Assembly (NCBI RefSeq): GCF_021401085.1
Contig: NZ_JACBFP010000001.1
Location: 535,787 to 599,786, forward strand
Direction: 5' to 3'
From: Chryseobacterium sp. R2A-55
GTDB lineage: Bacteria; Bacteroidota; Bacteroidia; Flavobacteriales; Weeksellaceae
Length of the DNA stretch: 64,000 nucleotides
Shown here: piece by piece, positions 8,755-18,026 of the stretch
Position numbering within the stretch: position 1 is the stretch's first letter
How the letters are laid out: each line of letters begins with the position of its first letter
Position numbers and translations under genes: made by a program
The notes under the pieces: generated by a model
Database searches by the model: none
The model's input: only the letters and a program-made list of their open reading frames with translations
What the model was told of the DNA's origin: nothing

Positions 8755-10512
8755 ATGAAAAATTTTCTTAAATACGTACTGGCAAATATAGTGGCAATTA
8801 TGGTGGTAATTGCTCTGTTTTTTATTTTTATTGCTTTTATGGTGGTTTCCAGCGCCATCGGCGATAGCAGTAAATCCTCGGTGAGGAAAAACTCAGTACT
8901 TACGCTGGACTTTAACACCAACATCATCGATAGCCCAACTGAAGACCAGGACGGCATGTTTTCACTCAATCAAAAACAGCAAAGCAATGTGTTGATTTAC
9001 GATATGTTAGAAGCCATAAAAAAAGCGAAAACCGACGATAAAATCATGGGAATCAGCATTGAAACCGATGGAATCAAGGCAGGAATCACCCAGCTTGACG
9101 ATGTGCGTGCTGCTTTGGAAGACTTTAAGAAAAGTGGGAAATTTGTATATGCATACGGAAATGTGGTGTCACAGGGAGCCTATTATTTGGGCTCTGTAGC
9201 CGATCAATATTTCCTGAATCCTTCCGGAGGAATTGAGCTGCGTGGCATGTCAACAGAAGTTCCGTTCTTCAAAAATTTTGCAGATAAATATGGCATTGGC
9301 ATTCAGGTCATTCGACACGGAAAATTCAAGGCGGCAGTGGAACCCTACATGAGAAACGAAATCTCACCAGAGAACAGGGAGCAACTCTCTACTTTGCTGA
9401 ACGACATCTGGGGACAGACTTCCACAAAAATATACCGGTCCAGAAAAATTGATTCTGCACAATTTCGCATCGCGGTGGATAGTCTCTATGCAATCATCCC
9501 TGATTTAAGCCTGAAAAACAAACTGGTTGACAAGCTCTTGCAGAAAACTGAATATGACAATTTGATCAAATCCAAATTAAAATTATCAGAAAAAGATAAA
9601 CTCCACAAAATCACCTTTTCGAAATACATTGATTCTTACCACGAAGACCTGACGAAAAAAGACAATCAAGTCGCTGTCTTATATGCATCTGGTGCAATTT
9701 ATAATGGAGATGGCTATGAAGATGTGCACGCGGAAAAATTCGTGAGAGATATCAAGAAACTTGCGGAAAACGACAAGGTGAAAGCCGTGGTTTTCCGCGT
9801 CAATTCTCCGGGAGGAAGCGCAAATGCATCCGATGAAATATTATTTGAACTCGAACAGCTGAAAAAGAAAAAGCCTCTGATTATTTCTTTCGGGGATTAT
9901 GCAGCTTCAGGAGGTTATTATGTCGCGATGGGCGCAGATAAAATTTACTCAGAGCCGAATACCATCACCGGATCGATTGGTGTTTTCGGAGTTTTTGCCC
10001 ATGTAAAAGAACTTGCAGCCAGAAATGGAATCCGGGCAGATGAAGTCTCCACCAACGCCAATTCCAACATGGTTTCGGTGCTAAACGGAATGTCCCCGGG
10101 AACAGTAAACATCATGACCAAAAGCGTAGAAGAAACCTATAAAAGATTTGTATACTTCGTGACCAAAAACCGGAAAAAATCCTTTGAACAGATTGATGAA
10201 ATCGGTGGCGGAAGAGTATGGAGCGGAACCCGGGCAAAACAAATCGGTTTGGTGGACGAGCTTGGCAGTTTAAATGATGCGATCCGTTTTGCAGCACAAA
10301 AAGCAAACCTAAAGGACTATAATGTAGCTACTTATCCTAAAAAAATAAGTGCGTGGGAGCAGATTTTCAAAAATATGGAAGGCGAAGACCTCTCTGCAAG
10401 GCTGATTAAGAGTAAAATCGGCACCCAGAATTACAAGGTTTTCCAGCAGCTCACCGATCCCAAAATGCAGAATGGAGTGATGATGGAAATGCCGTACCAA
10501 GTGAAATTCTGA
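8755..10512 (+). CDS. sppA: Signal peptide peptidase SppA, 67K type
   Basis: Inner-membrane serine protease that degrades cleaved signal peptides. The 585-aa protein is the long, internally duplicated form. An N-terminal membrane segment (residues ~7-31) is followed by two ClpP-like domains. The likely catalytic dyad is Lys192 in GKFKAAVEPY and Ser385 in DYAASGGYYVAMG, both placed as in the E. coli enzyme, with the first domain supplying Lys and the second Ser. It is divergent from folK with a 24-base gap, and a strong hairpin at 10535-10567 ends the transcript. Confidence 0.95.
   Translation: MKNFLKYVLANIVAIMVVIALFFIFIAFMVVSSAIGDSSKSSVRKNSVLTLDFNTNIIDSPTEDQDGMFSLNQKQQSNVLIYDMLEAIKKAKTDDKIMGISIETDGIKAGITQLDDVRAALEDFKKSGKFVYAYGNVVSQGAYYLGSVADQYFLNPSGGIELRGMSTEVPFFKNFADKYGIGIQVIRHGKFKAAVEPYMRNEISPENREQLSTLLNDIWGQTSTKIYRSRKIDSAQFRIAVDSLYAIIPDLSLKNKLVDKLLQKTEYDNLIKSKLKLSEKDKLHKITFSKYIDSYHEDLTKKDNQVAVLYASGAIYNGDGYEDVHAEKFVRDIKKLAENDKVKAVVFRVNSPGGSANASDEILFELEQLKKKKPLIISFGDYAASGGYYVAMGADKIYSEPNTITGSIGVFGVFAHVKELAARNGIRADEVSTNANSNMVSVLNGMSPGTVNIMTKSVEETYKRFVYFVTKNRKKSFEQIDEIGGGRVWSGTRAKQIGLVDELGSLNDAIRFAAQKANLKDYNVATYPKKISAWEQIFKNMEGEDLSARLIKSKIGTQNYKVFQQLTDPKMQNGVMMEMPYQVKF
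8783..8790 (-). promoter_or_regulatory. Likely -7 promoter element for folK-ompA inside sppA
   Basis: Reads TATATTTG on the minus strand, a full match to the Bacteroidota -7 consensus TAnnTTTG. It would place transcription start near 8776, about 45 bases ahead of the folK ATG. No clear TTTG box was seen at -33. It lies within sppA codons ~10-12, as the 24-base intergenic gap requires. Confidence 0.5.
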
Positions 10513-10534
10513 CAGGATATACTTTAAGAGCAAA

Positions 10535-10567
10535 AATAATCCCGACTCCATATGAGCCGGGATTATT
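10535..10567. terminator. Bidirectional hairpin terminator between sppA and the YeaQ-like gene
   Basis: Arms AATAATCCCG and CGGGATTATT, extended inward by CTC/GAG, form a long stem between two convergent genes. A-rich and T-rich flanks suit termination in both directions. Confidence 0.85.
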
Positions 10568-10586
10568 GATTTGTTAAGATTTTTAA

Positions 10587-10853
10587 TTAATCACGTTTGG
10601 CGGTTGCCTTTCCGTAAATCCACAGGACAATTAATGCCCCTAAAACAGCCATTCCCATCGAATAAAAACTGAAGATTTGGTTGGACACTCCCTTTCCAAA
10701 AAGAGCATTCCCAATAAAACCGCCAATCATCGCACCAATGATTCCGAGGATGGAAGTGATTAGAAAACCGCCGCCTTGCGTACCCGGCATAATCCATTTA
10801 GCGATTGCGCCGGCAACAACTCCGAAAACAACCCATACAATAATGTCCCACAT
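10587..10853 (-). CDS. GlsB/YeaQ/YmgE family small membrane protein
   Basis: 88-aa integral membrane protein of the transglycosylase-associated/YeaQ family, usually linked to stress response but without a defined biochemical role. Three hydrophobic Gly-rich segments are visible (VWVVFGVVAGAIAKWI, GGFLITSILGIIGAMIGG, MGMAVLGALIVLWIY), with the family motif GAIAKWIMPG near residue 16. It stands alone between sppA and ftsY. The promoter was not recognised. Confidence 0.88.
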   Translation of the reverse strand: MWDIIVWVVFGVVAGAIAKWIMPGTQGGGFLITSILGIIGAMIGGFIGNALFGKGVSNQIFSFYSMGMAVLGALIVLWIYGKATAKRD

Positions 10854-11021
10854 AGTTTTAAATTTTAATGTTAATATTTAGTGAATTTGGTATCTCTTTA
10901 ATATTTTCATCAAACATAAGACCAAAGCGGGAATCAATTTCTTACCAATGCATTATTTTTCCCACGGATCGCAAACTTTCATCATGGTAAAAGTACAATT
11001 AAATATTTAATGGTCAAGCAA

Positions 11022-11978
11022 TTAATTTCTCTTCTTGAAAAAAGAATCCACGAACTCGGCTCCATTGAAGAGTTGCAGGTCAGTCATTTTTTCACCAACA
11101 CCGATGTATTTGACCGGAATCTGGAACTGGTCTGAAATCCCGATCACCACTCCTCCTTTTGCGGTTCCGTCTAGTTTAGTCACCGCCAAAGCATTCACTT
11201 CGGTGGCAGCCGTAAACTGTTTCGCTTGTTCGAATGCGTTTTGTCCGGTACTTCCATCCAGAACCAAAAGAATTTCGTGTGGTGCGTCTGGAATCACTTT
11301 CTGCATCACTCTTTTGATTTTGGTGAGCTCGTTCATCAGATTCACTTTGTTGTGCAGTCTTCCAGCGGTATCGATGATCACCACATCTGCATGATTGGCC
11401 ACCGCACTTTGAACAGTGTCAAACGCTACAGAAGCGGGATCGCTCCCCATATTCTGCTTCACAATTGGAACGCCTACCCTTTCGCTCCAAATCACGAGCT
11501 GATCCACTGCAGCGGCTCGGAAGGTATCGGCAGCGCCTAAAACAACTGATTTTCCCTCAGATTTAAATTGGTGTGCCAGTTTACCGATCGTAGTGGTTTT
11601 TCCAACACCATTTACACCGACCACCATGATGACATAAGGCTTTTTGCTTTCATCTATATTTCCGGTTCCTGCATGTGGATTTTCCAAAAGAAGACCTGAA
11701 ATTTCTTCGCGCAAGATTTGGTCCAGTTCGTCAGTTCCCACGAATTTGTCCCTCGCAACCCGGTTTTCAATCCTTTCGATGATCTTGATCGTCGTGGAAG
11801 CACCTACATCAGAAGCTATAAGGATCTCTTCCAAATCATCCAGCACATCTTCATCAACTTTTGATTTACCGACTACGGCCTTAGAAATTTTCTCGAAAAA
11901 ACCCTGCCTGGATTTTTCCAAACCTTGGTCAAGCGTTTCTTTTTCCTCTTTGTTAAATATTTTTTTGAACCAGGACAT
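11022..11978 (-). CDS. ftsY: Signal recognition particle receptor FtsY
   Basis: SRP-GTPase that docks ribosome-SRP complexes at the inner membrane. The 318-aa protein has an N domain (about 1-100) and a G domain with GVNGVGKTTTIGKLA (G1), DTAGR (G3), TKLDGTAKGG (G4/G5) and a final VGEKMTDLQLF segment. The acidic A domain typical of E. coli is missing, as is normal in Bacteroidota. It lies downstream of the rpmB-rpmG-DUF4295 operon, separated by a hairpin terminator, so it probably has its own promoter: TACCTTTG on the minus strand at 12049-12056 is a candidate -7 box. Confidence 0.96.
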   Translation of the reverse strand: MSWFKKIFNKEEKETLDQGLEKSRQGFFEKISKAVVGKSKVDEDVLDDLEEILIASDVGASTTIKIIERIENRVARDKFVGTDELDQILREEISGLLLENPHAGTGNIDESKKPYVIMVVGVNGVGKTTTIGKLAHQFKSEGKSVVLGAADTFRAAAVDQLVIWSERVGVPIVKQNMGSDPASVAFDTVQSAVANHADVVIIDTAGRLHNKVNLMNELTKIKRVMQKVIPDAPHEILLVLDGSTGQNAFEQAKQFTAATEVNALAVTKLDGTAKGGVVIGISDQFQIPVKYIGVGEKMTDLQLFNGAEFVDSFFKKRN

Positions 11979-12115
11979 ATATTAATTACAGTTAAAAATT
12001 TTCAGAAAATATAATGTCAGTTTCGTCTCCAAAACTGTAAATTTTCATCAAAGGTAATAAAAAGGCACCCGTATAAAAAACTAAAAACATATAGGGGTAT
12101 GCGATTGCCATAAAA

Positions 12116-12140
12116 AAAACTATCCCAAAAGGATAGTTTT
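12116..12140 (-). terminator. Terminator of the rpmB-rpmG-DUF4295 operon
   Basis: Perfect 10-bp stem AAAACTATCC / GGATAGTTTT with a CAAAA loop, followed by T-rich sequence on the minus strand. It lies 22 bases after the DUF4295 stop. Confidence 0.85.
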
Positions 12141-12161
12141 ATATCTGTCAGCGAATGGAAA

Positions 12162-12314
12162 TTATTTCTTCAAATAAGCATCCACTTCGTCTGCGTTCAT
12201 TACTTTTTCTTCAAAAACGTAGGCCCCAGATTTCTGTGACTTCACCATTTTGATCACTTTGGTCATTTTCTTAGAAGACCCGTCCTTTAGTGACGCTACT
12301 ACTTTCTTTGCCAT
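12162..12314 (-). CDS. DUF4295 family small basic protein
   Basis: 50-aa protein, rich in Lys, starting MAKKVVASLKDGSSKKMTKV and ending DEVDAYLKK. The DUF4295 family is found almost only in Bacteroidota and is regularly placed right after rpmG, as here (19-base gap), which suggests a ribosome-associated role; structures of Bacteroidota ribosomes support an added small subunit protein of this kind, but I make the link by inference. The stop TAA at 12162-12164 and the ATG at 12314 were read directly. It is the last gene before the operon terminator. Confidence 0.92.
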   Translation of the reverse strand: MAKKVVASLKDGSSKKMTKVIKMVKSQKSGAYVFEEKVMNADEVDAYLKK

Positions 12315-12333
12315 TTCTTATAACTTTAAAAAA

Positions 12334-12516
12334 TTACTTGATTTCTTTATGAACAGTATATTTCTTCAAAACAGGGTTGAATTTTTTCAACTCCAATCTC
12401 TCAGTAGTGTTCTTCTTATTTTTTGTAGTGATGTATCTGGACATTCCTGCCATACCGGATTCCTTGTGCTCTGTGCACTCCAGGATCACCTGAACTCTAT
12501 TTCCTTTTTTTGCCAT
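12334..12516 (-). CDS. rpmG: 50S ribosomal protein L33
   Basis: 60-aa large-subunit protein. Typical start [18 protein letters not shown], then the conserved [20 protein letters not shown] core. The zinc-binding Cys pairs of the other L33 type are absent, so this is the zinc-free version apart from a lone Cys. It sits 6 bases after rpmB, the common bacterial order rpmB-rpmG. Confidence 0.97.
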   Translation of the reverse strand: MAKKGNRVQVILECTEHKESGMAGMSRYITTKNKKNTTERLELKKFNPVLKKYTVHKEIK

Positions 12517-12522
12517 GATTTC

Positions 12523-12759
12523 TTATTTAATAAATCCGTTTCTTGTTGCTCTTTCCAACGCTTCCTCAATCCCAATTCTATTGATGATTCTCAATCCGTG
12601 TGCAGAAACTTTCAAAGTTACAGATTTTTCCTGCTCTGGAAGGTAAAATTTCTTCTCCAATAGGTTAATCTCAAAACGACGCTTCGTCTTGTTATTAGCG
12701 TGAGAAACATTGTTTCCTACCATTGCACGCTTTCCTGTTATTTGGCAAATTCTTGACAT
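12523..12759 (-). CDS. rpmB: 50S ribosomal protein L28
   Basis: 78-aa large-subunit protein. The start at 12759 gives [20 protein letters not shown], the classic L28 N-terminus; a longer in-frame extension upstream runs through the promoter and is not coding. The Arg/Lys-rich body and [13 protein letters not shown] tail are typical. It heads the rpmB-rpmG-DUF4295 operon with a near-perfect promoter at 12800-12831. Confidence 0.97.
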   Translation of the reverse strand: MSRICQITGKRAMVGNNVSHANNKTKRRFEINLLEKKFYLPEQEKSVTLKVSAHGLRIINRIGIEEALERATRNGFIK

Positions 12760-12799
12760 ATCCCGATGTTCTATTATTACTACTAAATATTTGAGAGTG

Positions 12800-12831
12800 C
12801 AAAAGTAGTTAGAAAATTTTGCATAGACAAA
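12800..12831 (-). promoter_or_regulatory. Bacteroidota promoter of the rpmB operon
   Basis: On the minus strand a TTTG -33 box (12828-12831), 20 bases of spacer and TACTTTTG (12800-12807) match the Bacteroidota sigma-ABfr consensus TTTG / TAnnTTTG exactly. Predicted start near 12793 gives a ~33-base leader before rpmB. Confidence 0.8.
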
Positions 12832-12962
12832 TCTTTTTGAAATTTTTTTTTCTAAAAGTGGCACAACCGAGGTCCGAAAGCGCAAGAAAATCAAGGCCAA
12901 AAACCCGGTTATCACTAATCAATTTAGATTTTCAACGTAAAAGACTGTGAATCTCATCCGTC

Positions 12963-14012
12963 CTAAATTATATTCACCTCTCTTTCTAATTCGATCCCGA
13001 ATTTTTCTTTCACTGATTCAATAATCATCGAAGAAAAATCAAAAATCTCTTTCCCGGTTGCATTCCCGGTCTTATTCACAATCACCAGTGCCTGAAGCTC
13101 ATGCGAAGCCACGTTCCCGATCCGTCTTCCCTTCCACCCACACTGCTCGATGAGCCAACCTGCCGGAACTTTTACCAAATCGCCACTTGGATAATGCGGC
13201 ATTTCTGGATATATTTTCTGCACTTCCAAAAATTGAATCAAAGGAATCGTAGGGTTTTTAAAGAAACTTCCCGCATTTCCGATGACTTTCGGGTCGGGCA
13301 ATTTGCTTTCACGAATATGGATGACGGCTTGCGAAACATCCTGAATCGTGGGATTCACAATTCCCATCTTTTCCAGTTCATTTTTGATGGCGCCGTATTC
13401 GGTCTTGATGGCGTGGTTTTTTGTGGTGAGTTTAAAAGTTACGTCCAAAATCACATATTTCCCTCTTCCTTCCTGCTTAAAAATGGAGTCCCTGTATCCG
13501 AAGCTGCATTTTTCATGGTCAAATTCCTCGTTCTCCAACGTTTCCAGATTCAAAACTTTGCATGACACAAAAGTGTCTTTAATTTCAGTTCCGTACGCAC
13601 CGATATTCTGCATCGGCGAAGTCCCCACATTTCCCGGAATCAGTGATAAGTTCTCCAATCCGCCATAGTCTTTATTTAGGCAAAACTGAACAAATTCATG
13701 CCAGTTTTCTCCTGCATGTGCAGTGACCAAAACTTCGTTTTCGTTTAAAACTTTTTCCGAAATCCCCTTTACATTCAATTGGATCACCAAACCATCGAAA
13801 TCTTTCGTGAAAAGAACATTGCTTCCTCCACCGAGGAAAAGCTTGGAAATTGCAGAGTTCGACGTCCCGACCGATATCGGGTGGAGCGTATTATAATATT
13901 TCAAAACCTCAACAAGTTCATCATTGGAGTTAACTTCCACAAAATATTTTGCAGTAACATCAACGCCGAAAGTGTTGTGGCTTTTTAGAGAATAGTTTTC
14001 TTGGATGGTCAT
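12963..14012 (-). CDS. murB: UDP-N-acetylenolpyruvoylglucosamine reductase
   Basis: NADPH-dependent flavoenzyme that makes UDP-MurNAc for peptidoglycan. The 349-aa length and the tail EREVNII match the long type I MurB of E. coli. FAD-binding stretches LFLGGGSNVLFT and GNVGTSPMQNIGAYG are present, and the catalytic Ser is in VIGNAGSFFKNP. It is monocistronic, with non-coding flanks of ~120 bases on the downstream-promoter side. Together with ddl and glmS it forms part of the cell-wall gene content of this window. Confidence 0.96.
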   Translation of the reverse strand: MTIQENYSLKSHNTFGVDVTAKYFVEVNSNDELVEVLKYYNTLHPISVGTSNSAISKLFLGGGSNVLFTKDFDGLVIQLNVKGISEKVLNENEVLVTAHAGENWHEFVQFCLNKDYGGLENLSLIPGNVGTSPMQNIGAYGTEIKDTFVSCKVLNLETLENEEFDHEKCSFGYRDSIFKQEGRGKYVILDVTFKLTTKNHAIKTEYGAIKNELEKMGIVNPTIQDVSQAVIHIRESKLPDPKVIGNAGSFFKNPTIPLIQFLEVQKIYPEMPHYPSGDLVKVPAGWLIEQCGWKGRRIGNVASHELQALVIVNKTGNATGKEIFDFSSMIIESVKEKFGIELEREVNII

Positions 14013-14134
14013 CTAAAATGAGAAAAGAGAGGAAAGACGTGCAATCATTATTTTTTTTAAACACACATTCATGAGGGTCAAAAAACTGCTACGAATACAA
14101 AATTAATTAGCTATTTACAGCCCTATAAAACTGG

Positions 14135-15340
14135 CTAGAGATTAAACTCCACCTTATATTTTTTCAGCGCATCTTCCAGCAATTCCGCACTTCGTCTCAA
14201 ATCGTCTTCCTTTAAAACATATGCGATACGGACTTGTTTTTTGCCCAATTCCGGATTGCTGTAAAATCCACTCATCGGTGCCACCATAATCGTTTCACCC
14301 TTATTTGAATAACTTTCCAGAAGCCATTGCGCAAACTTATCCGAATCGTCGATCGGAAGTTCCACACCGCAATAAAAAGCTCCTTTCGGTTTCGGGCAAA
14401 TCACGCCCGGAATTCCGTTCAGCAAGTCCACCAGGAGGTTTCTCCGCTTCGTATATTCCTCACGAACTTTTAAAATATATTCGGTATCGTTGTGGTGTGC
14501 TGCAGCCGCCGCAATTTGTCCTAACAAAACCGGACTCAGTCTCGCCTGTGCAAAAAGCATCGCCGCATCGTGGATTTCTTTCGAGCGCGTGATCATGAAA
14601 CCGATTCTTGCACCACACATCGAATACCTTTTAGATTCAGAATCAATGATGATGCAGTGGTCTTTCAACTCGCTAAATTCAAGCATCGAAATCTGATGTT
14701 TTCCGTCGTACACATATTCGCGGTACACTTCATCTGAGATAATCACAATATCGTGTTTCAAAGCGATCTGCGCCAGTTTTCCCAGCTCTTCCCTCGTGTA
14801 AAGGTAGCCGGTCGGATTTCCCGGATTACAGATGATGATCGCCCTGGTTTTATCAGTGATTTTTTTCTCGAACTCTTCCATTGGCGGAAGTGCAAATCCC
14901 GTGTCGATTGAGGACGGAACTGCCACCACATTCACATTGAAAGTATGCGCAAAACCATTGTAGTTCGCATAATAGGGTTCCGGAATAATCACCTCGTCAC
15001 CATCATCGCACAAAGTAGAAATCGCAAAATTAAGCGCTTCCGAACCTCCGTTGGTCACAATAAAATCTTTGGTCGTCAAATCCGTGAATCCCAAACGGTG
15101 GTAGTAATCCTGCAACGCTTCGCGGTACTCCAGATTTCCTTCAGAAAGCGCGTATTCGTAAATCTTTAAATGATTGTTTTTCACGGCATCCAGAGCGGTT
15201 TTCGGCGTTTCAATGTCGGGTTGACCAATATTCAGGTGATATACTTTGATCCCTTTCTGCTTTGCCTGAATGGCATACGGAACTAATTTTCGAACCGGAG
15301 AAGCCGGCATATTTTGGGCACGTTTGGATATTTTCGGCAT
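14135..15340 (-). CDS. Pyridoxal-phosphate aminotransferase, class I/II
   Basis: 401-aa fold type I aminotransferase, likely an aspartate or aromatic aminotransferase of the AspC family. Visible features are the N-terminal segment NIGQPDIETP, the ICNPGNPTGYL motif, the YVYDG/DEVYREY region, the PLP Lys in SESKRYSMCGARIG and the substrate Arg segment QVRIAYVL near the C-terminus. Substrate cannot be fixed from sequence alone. A possible -7 element TATTTTTG is on the minus strand at 15357-15364, only ~17 bases from the ATG, which would give a very short leader. Confidence 0.92.
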   Translation of the reverse strand: MPKISKRAQNMPASPVRKLVPYAIQAKQKGIKVYHLNIGQPDIETPKTALDAVKNNHLKIYEYALSEGNLEYREALQDYYHRLGFTDLTTKDFIVTNGGSEALNFAISTLCDDGDEVIIPEPYYANYNGFAHTFNVNVVAVPSSIDTGFALPPMEEFEKKITDKTRAIIICNPGNPTGYLYTREELGKLAQIALKHDIVIISDEVYREYVYDGKHQISMLEFSELKDHCIIIDSESKRYSMCGARIGFMITRSKEIHDAAMLFAQARLSPVLLGQIAAAAAHHNDTEYILKVREEYTKRRNLLVDLLNGIPGVICPKPKGAFYCGVELPIDDSDKFAQWLLESYSNKGETIMVAPMSGFYSNPELGKKQVRIAYVLKEDDLRRSAELLEDALKKYKVEFNL

Positions 15341-15831
15341 GAATTTAAAATTTTCACAAAAATACTACTTTTTTTATGGAGCATCACCATTTCCGCTTCT
15401 CCGAAAATTCCAACCGGCTTTCACGGCTCGCTTCCCGATCTTCGATCGGGAGAGCTCAAACAGACCCGCTCAATCCGGGCTAAAAGTTCTGAGCCGCTTA
15501 TTCTGAAAGAAAAAAGCCTCCTTATCCCCTCAGTAACAGGAAAATATTCGCTAAGTGTGACTCAACTAAAAAAGTCATGAAAATAGAGTTTCATCACCTC
15601 TACATCCATGATCTCCTGATCACCAAAAATCCATAACCATTCATAAAAAAGGACAACAAGGGAATATGATTCTGCAGCATCATGCAAATAAAACACCGCA
15701 CAGTTTCCTGCGCGGCGTCAATAAAAGTATGTTATTTTAAAGATTCAGTGAGTGAACTTTTTACTGATGAAATATGGGAGAATTTTGTAAAAAGCCGTCC
15801 TTAAACGATCCCACTAACCAAACACATACAA
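15341..15831. other. Intergenic stretch with two hairpins, no gene seen
   Basis: 491 bases between the aminotransferase start and the M3 peptidase stop. Both strands lack a credible reading frame. It holds a small palindrome at 15433-15451 (TCCCGATC, TTC loop, GATCGGGA) and the probable peptidase terminator at 15693-15718. Confidence 0.7.
15693..15718 (-). terminator. Probable terminator of the M3 peptidase gene
   Basis: Ten-bp stem ACACCGCACA / TGCGCGGCGT (two G-U pairs) with loop GTTTCC, followed on the minus strand by TTTTATTTG. It is ~114 bases past the peptidase stop. Confidence 0.55.
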
Positions 15832-17976
15832 TTATTTGATAAATCCTTTAATCTTCAGAAGCGGATCAATACTCGGCGTTCTCCCCGTGAAATCCCTAAA
15901 CGCCTGGTTCAAATCCACAGAATTCCCAACGGACAAAATATATTTTCTGAAACGGTCACCGTTTTCTCTGGTCATTCCACCATTTTTGGAAATCCAGTCC
16001 CATGCATCTGCGTTCAACATGTCGCTCCACATATAAGCGTAATAACCTGCGGAATAACCTCCGCCCCAAATGTGCGCGAAGTACGGCGAATGGTATCTCG
16101 GCGGAACCGCACCTAAAGTGAAACCATACTTATTCAGTACATTTTTCTCGAATTCCAGAGTCGGCTTAAACTGCGATGCGTCGGTTACCGAATGCCAGTT
16201 CATATCCAAAGTTGCCGCAGAAACAAGTTCCGTGGTAGAATAACCTTGGTTGAAAGTCGCCGCCTTTTTGATCTTGTCCACCAAAGTTTGCGGCATCGGT
16301 TGTTTGGTTTGGTAATGGAGTGCGTAATTTTTCAAAACTGCAGGTTCTAAGGCAAAGAACTCGTTGATCTGGGAAGGGAACTCCACGAAATCCCTCGGCG
16401 TATTGGTTCCTGAAATGGAAATATATTTTTGGTTGGCAAAAAGACCGTGCAAAGTATGCCCGAATTCGTGGAACATCGTGGAAACATCATCATAGGAAAT
16501 CAGTGAAGGTTTTCCTTCAGCCGGCTTTTGGTAATTAAACACATTCACAATCACCGGTTTTTGACCCAAAAGATGAGACTGCTCCACAAAATTGCTCATC
16601 CACGCTCCACCGCTTTTGTTGCTTCGGGTATAGAAATCCAGGTAGTAAATCGCCAAAGATTTTCCATCACGATCAAAAACTTCGTAAGTCATCACATCCG
16701 GATGGTAAACAGGCAGGTCTTTTCTTTCTTTAAATGTGATTCCATAAAATTTTTCAGCCGCATAGAAAACGCCTTTCTCTAAAACGGTTTTCACTTCAAA
16801 ATACGGCTTGATCTGGTTTTCGTCCAAATCATATTTTGCCTTTCTCACCTGTTCCGCGTAGAAATTCCAGTCCCAAGGTTCCACGGTGAAACCTCCTTTT
16901 TGTTGGTCAATAAGTGCCTGAATTTCATCTCTTTCTTTAGTTGCGGCTTCCACTCCCGGTTTAGCCAATTGCGCCAAAAGGTTCATTGCATTTTCGGGAT
17001 TTTTCGCCATTTGGTCTTGAAGTTTCCACTCAGCGAAAGATTTTTTTCCCTGAACGTGGGCTTTTTCCATTCTCAATTTTGCCTGCTTTTCCAGGATGCT
17101 TCTGGTATCGTCTGCATTACCTTTTTCCGCACGGTACCAAGATGCCTTAAAAAGTTTTTCCCTCGTGGCTCGGTTTTTCAGGTTTTGAAGCAATGGTTGC
17201 TGGGTGGTGTTCTGCAGTGCGAGAAGATATTTTCCCTGATGTCCCGCTTTCTCCGCATCGGCGGCGGCGGCAGCGATTTCATCCGCAGAAAGTCCGTCGA
17301 GCTCAGTCGCATTATTCACAATTAAAGCGCCATTTTTTCTGGCTTCCAAAAGCTTAGCAGAATATTGAGTAGCCAAAGTTGCCAATTCCTCATTCAGCTT
17401 CTTCACTTTTTCTTTATCCTCAGCAGAAAGGTTAGCTCCCGCAATTTCAAAATTTTGCAGATAATATTCGGCGAGGCGTTTGTCTTCACCTTGCAGTTTA
17501 CTGAAGTCGATAGCTTTTACGCGCTGATAGATTTTGTCATTCAGATAAATCTTATCGGATTGCGCGGCAAAAATCGGGGCATATTCCTCTTCCAGTTTCT
17601 GCAATGTAGGATTAGTATTGGAACCGGTCAAATTAAAAAACACTATTTGTGCCCTTTTTAGGACTTCGCCGCTGTTTTCAATGGCAACAATCGTATTTTC
17701 GAATGTAGCCATCGATTTGCTGTTCGCAATCTGCTCCAGCTCAGCGATTTGCTGTTTTAAACCGAAGTCGAAAGCGGGTTTGAAATGTTCGTCCCTAATT
17801 TTGTCAAATTCCGGCGCCTGGTATTGAAGCGTGCTTTTCTTCATAAACGGATTATTCGCTAAAGATGCATCCGGAACCGGGATTTCTGTGTTTGAAGTTT
17901 CTGGTTTGGTCATTGTGGTACAACTGGAATTGAAAGCCAGCGAAGAAATTAATAAAACGGATGTAATATTTTTCAT
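15832..17976 (-). CDS. M3 family metallopeptidase, dipeptidyl carboxypeptidase-like lipoprotein
   Basis: Zinc peptidase of the thimet/Dcp family, 714 aa from the ATG at 17976 (MKNITSVLLISSLAFNSSC). The catalytic motif is HEFGHTLHG near residue 503, with the third ligand region downstream (FFALEPAVL). The N-terminal signal ends at a Cys in FNSSCTTM, so it is probably lipidated and faces the periplasm, unlike cytoplasmic E. coli Dcp. A start 23 codons further upstream is possible but removes the signal peptide logic. It is divergent from the head-GIN gene, with 50 bases between the two ATGs. Confidence 0.92.
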   Translation of the reverse strand: MKNITSVLLISSLAFNSSCTTMTKPETSNTEIPVPDASLANNPFMKKSTLQYQAPEFDKIRDEHFKPAFDFGLKQQIAELEQIANSKSMATFENTIVAIENSGEVLKRAQIVFFNLTGSNTNPTLQKLEEEYAPIFAAQSDKIYLNDKIYQRVKAIDFSKLQGEDKRLAEYYLQNFEIAGANLSAEDKEKVKKLNEELATLATQYSAKLLEARKNGALIVNNATELDGLSADEIAAAAADAEKAGHQGKYLLALQNTTQQPLLQNLKNRATREKLFKASWYRAEKGNADDTRSILEKQAKLRMEKAHVQGKKSFAEWKLQDQMAKNPENAMNLLAQLAKPGVEAATKERDEIQALIDQQKGGFTVEPWDWNFYAEQVRKAKYDLDENQIKPYFEVKTVLEKGVFYAAEKFYGITFKERKDLPVYHPDVMTYEVFDRDGKSLAIYYLDFYTRSNKSGGAWMSNFVEQSHLLGQKPVIVNVFNYQKPAEGKPSLISYDDVSTMFHEFGHTLHGLFANQKYISISGTNTPRDFVEFPSQINEFFALEPAVLKNYALHYQTKQPMPQTLVDKIKKAATFNQGYSTTELVSAATLDMNWHSVTDASQFKPTLEFEKNVLNKYGFTLGAVPPRYHSPYFAHIWGGGYSAGYYAYMWSDMLNADAWDWISKNGGMTRENGDRFRKYILSVGNSVDLNQAFRDFTGRTPSIDPLLKIKGFIK

Positions 17977-18026
17977 TTTTGGATTGTTATTGAATGTAAA
18001 GGTATTAATTTTAACCAAATTAAAAA

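Noticed and set aside
12760..12915. Longer start for rpmB
   Set aside because: The extension covers the exact promoter at 12800-12831 and has no L28 similarity.
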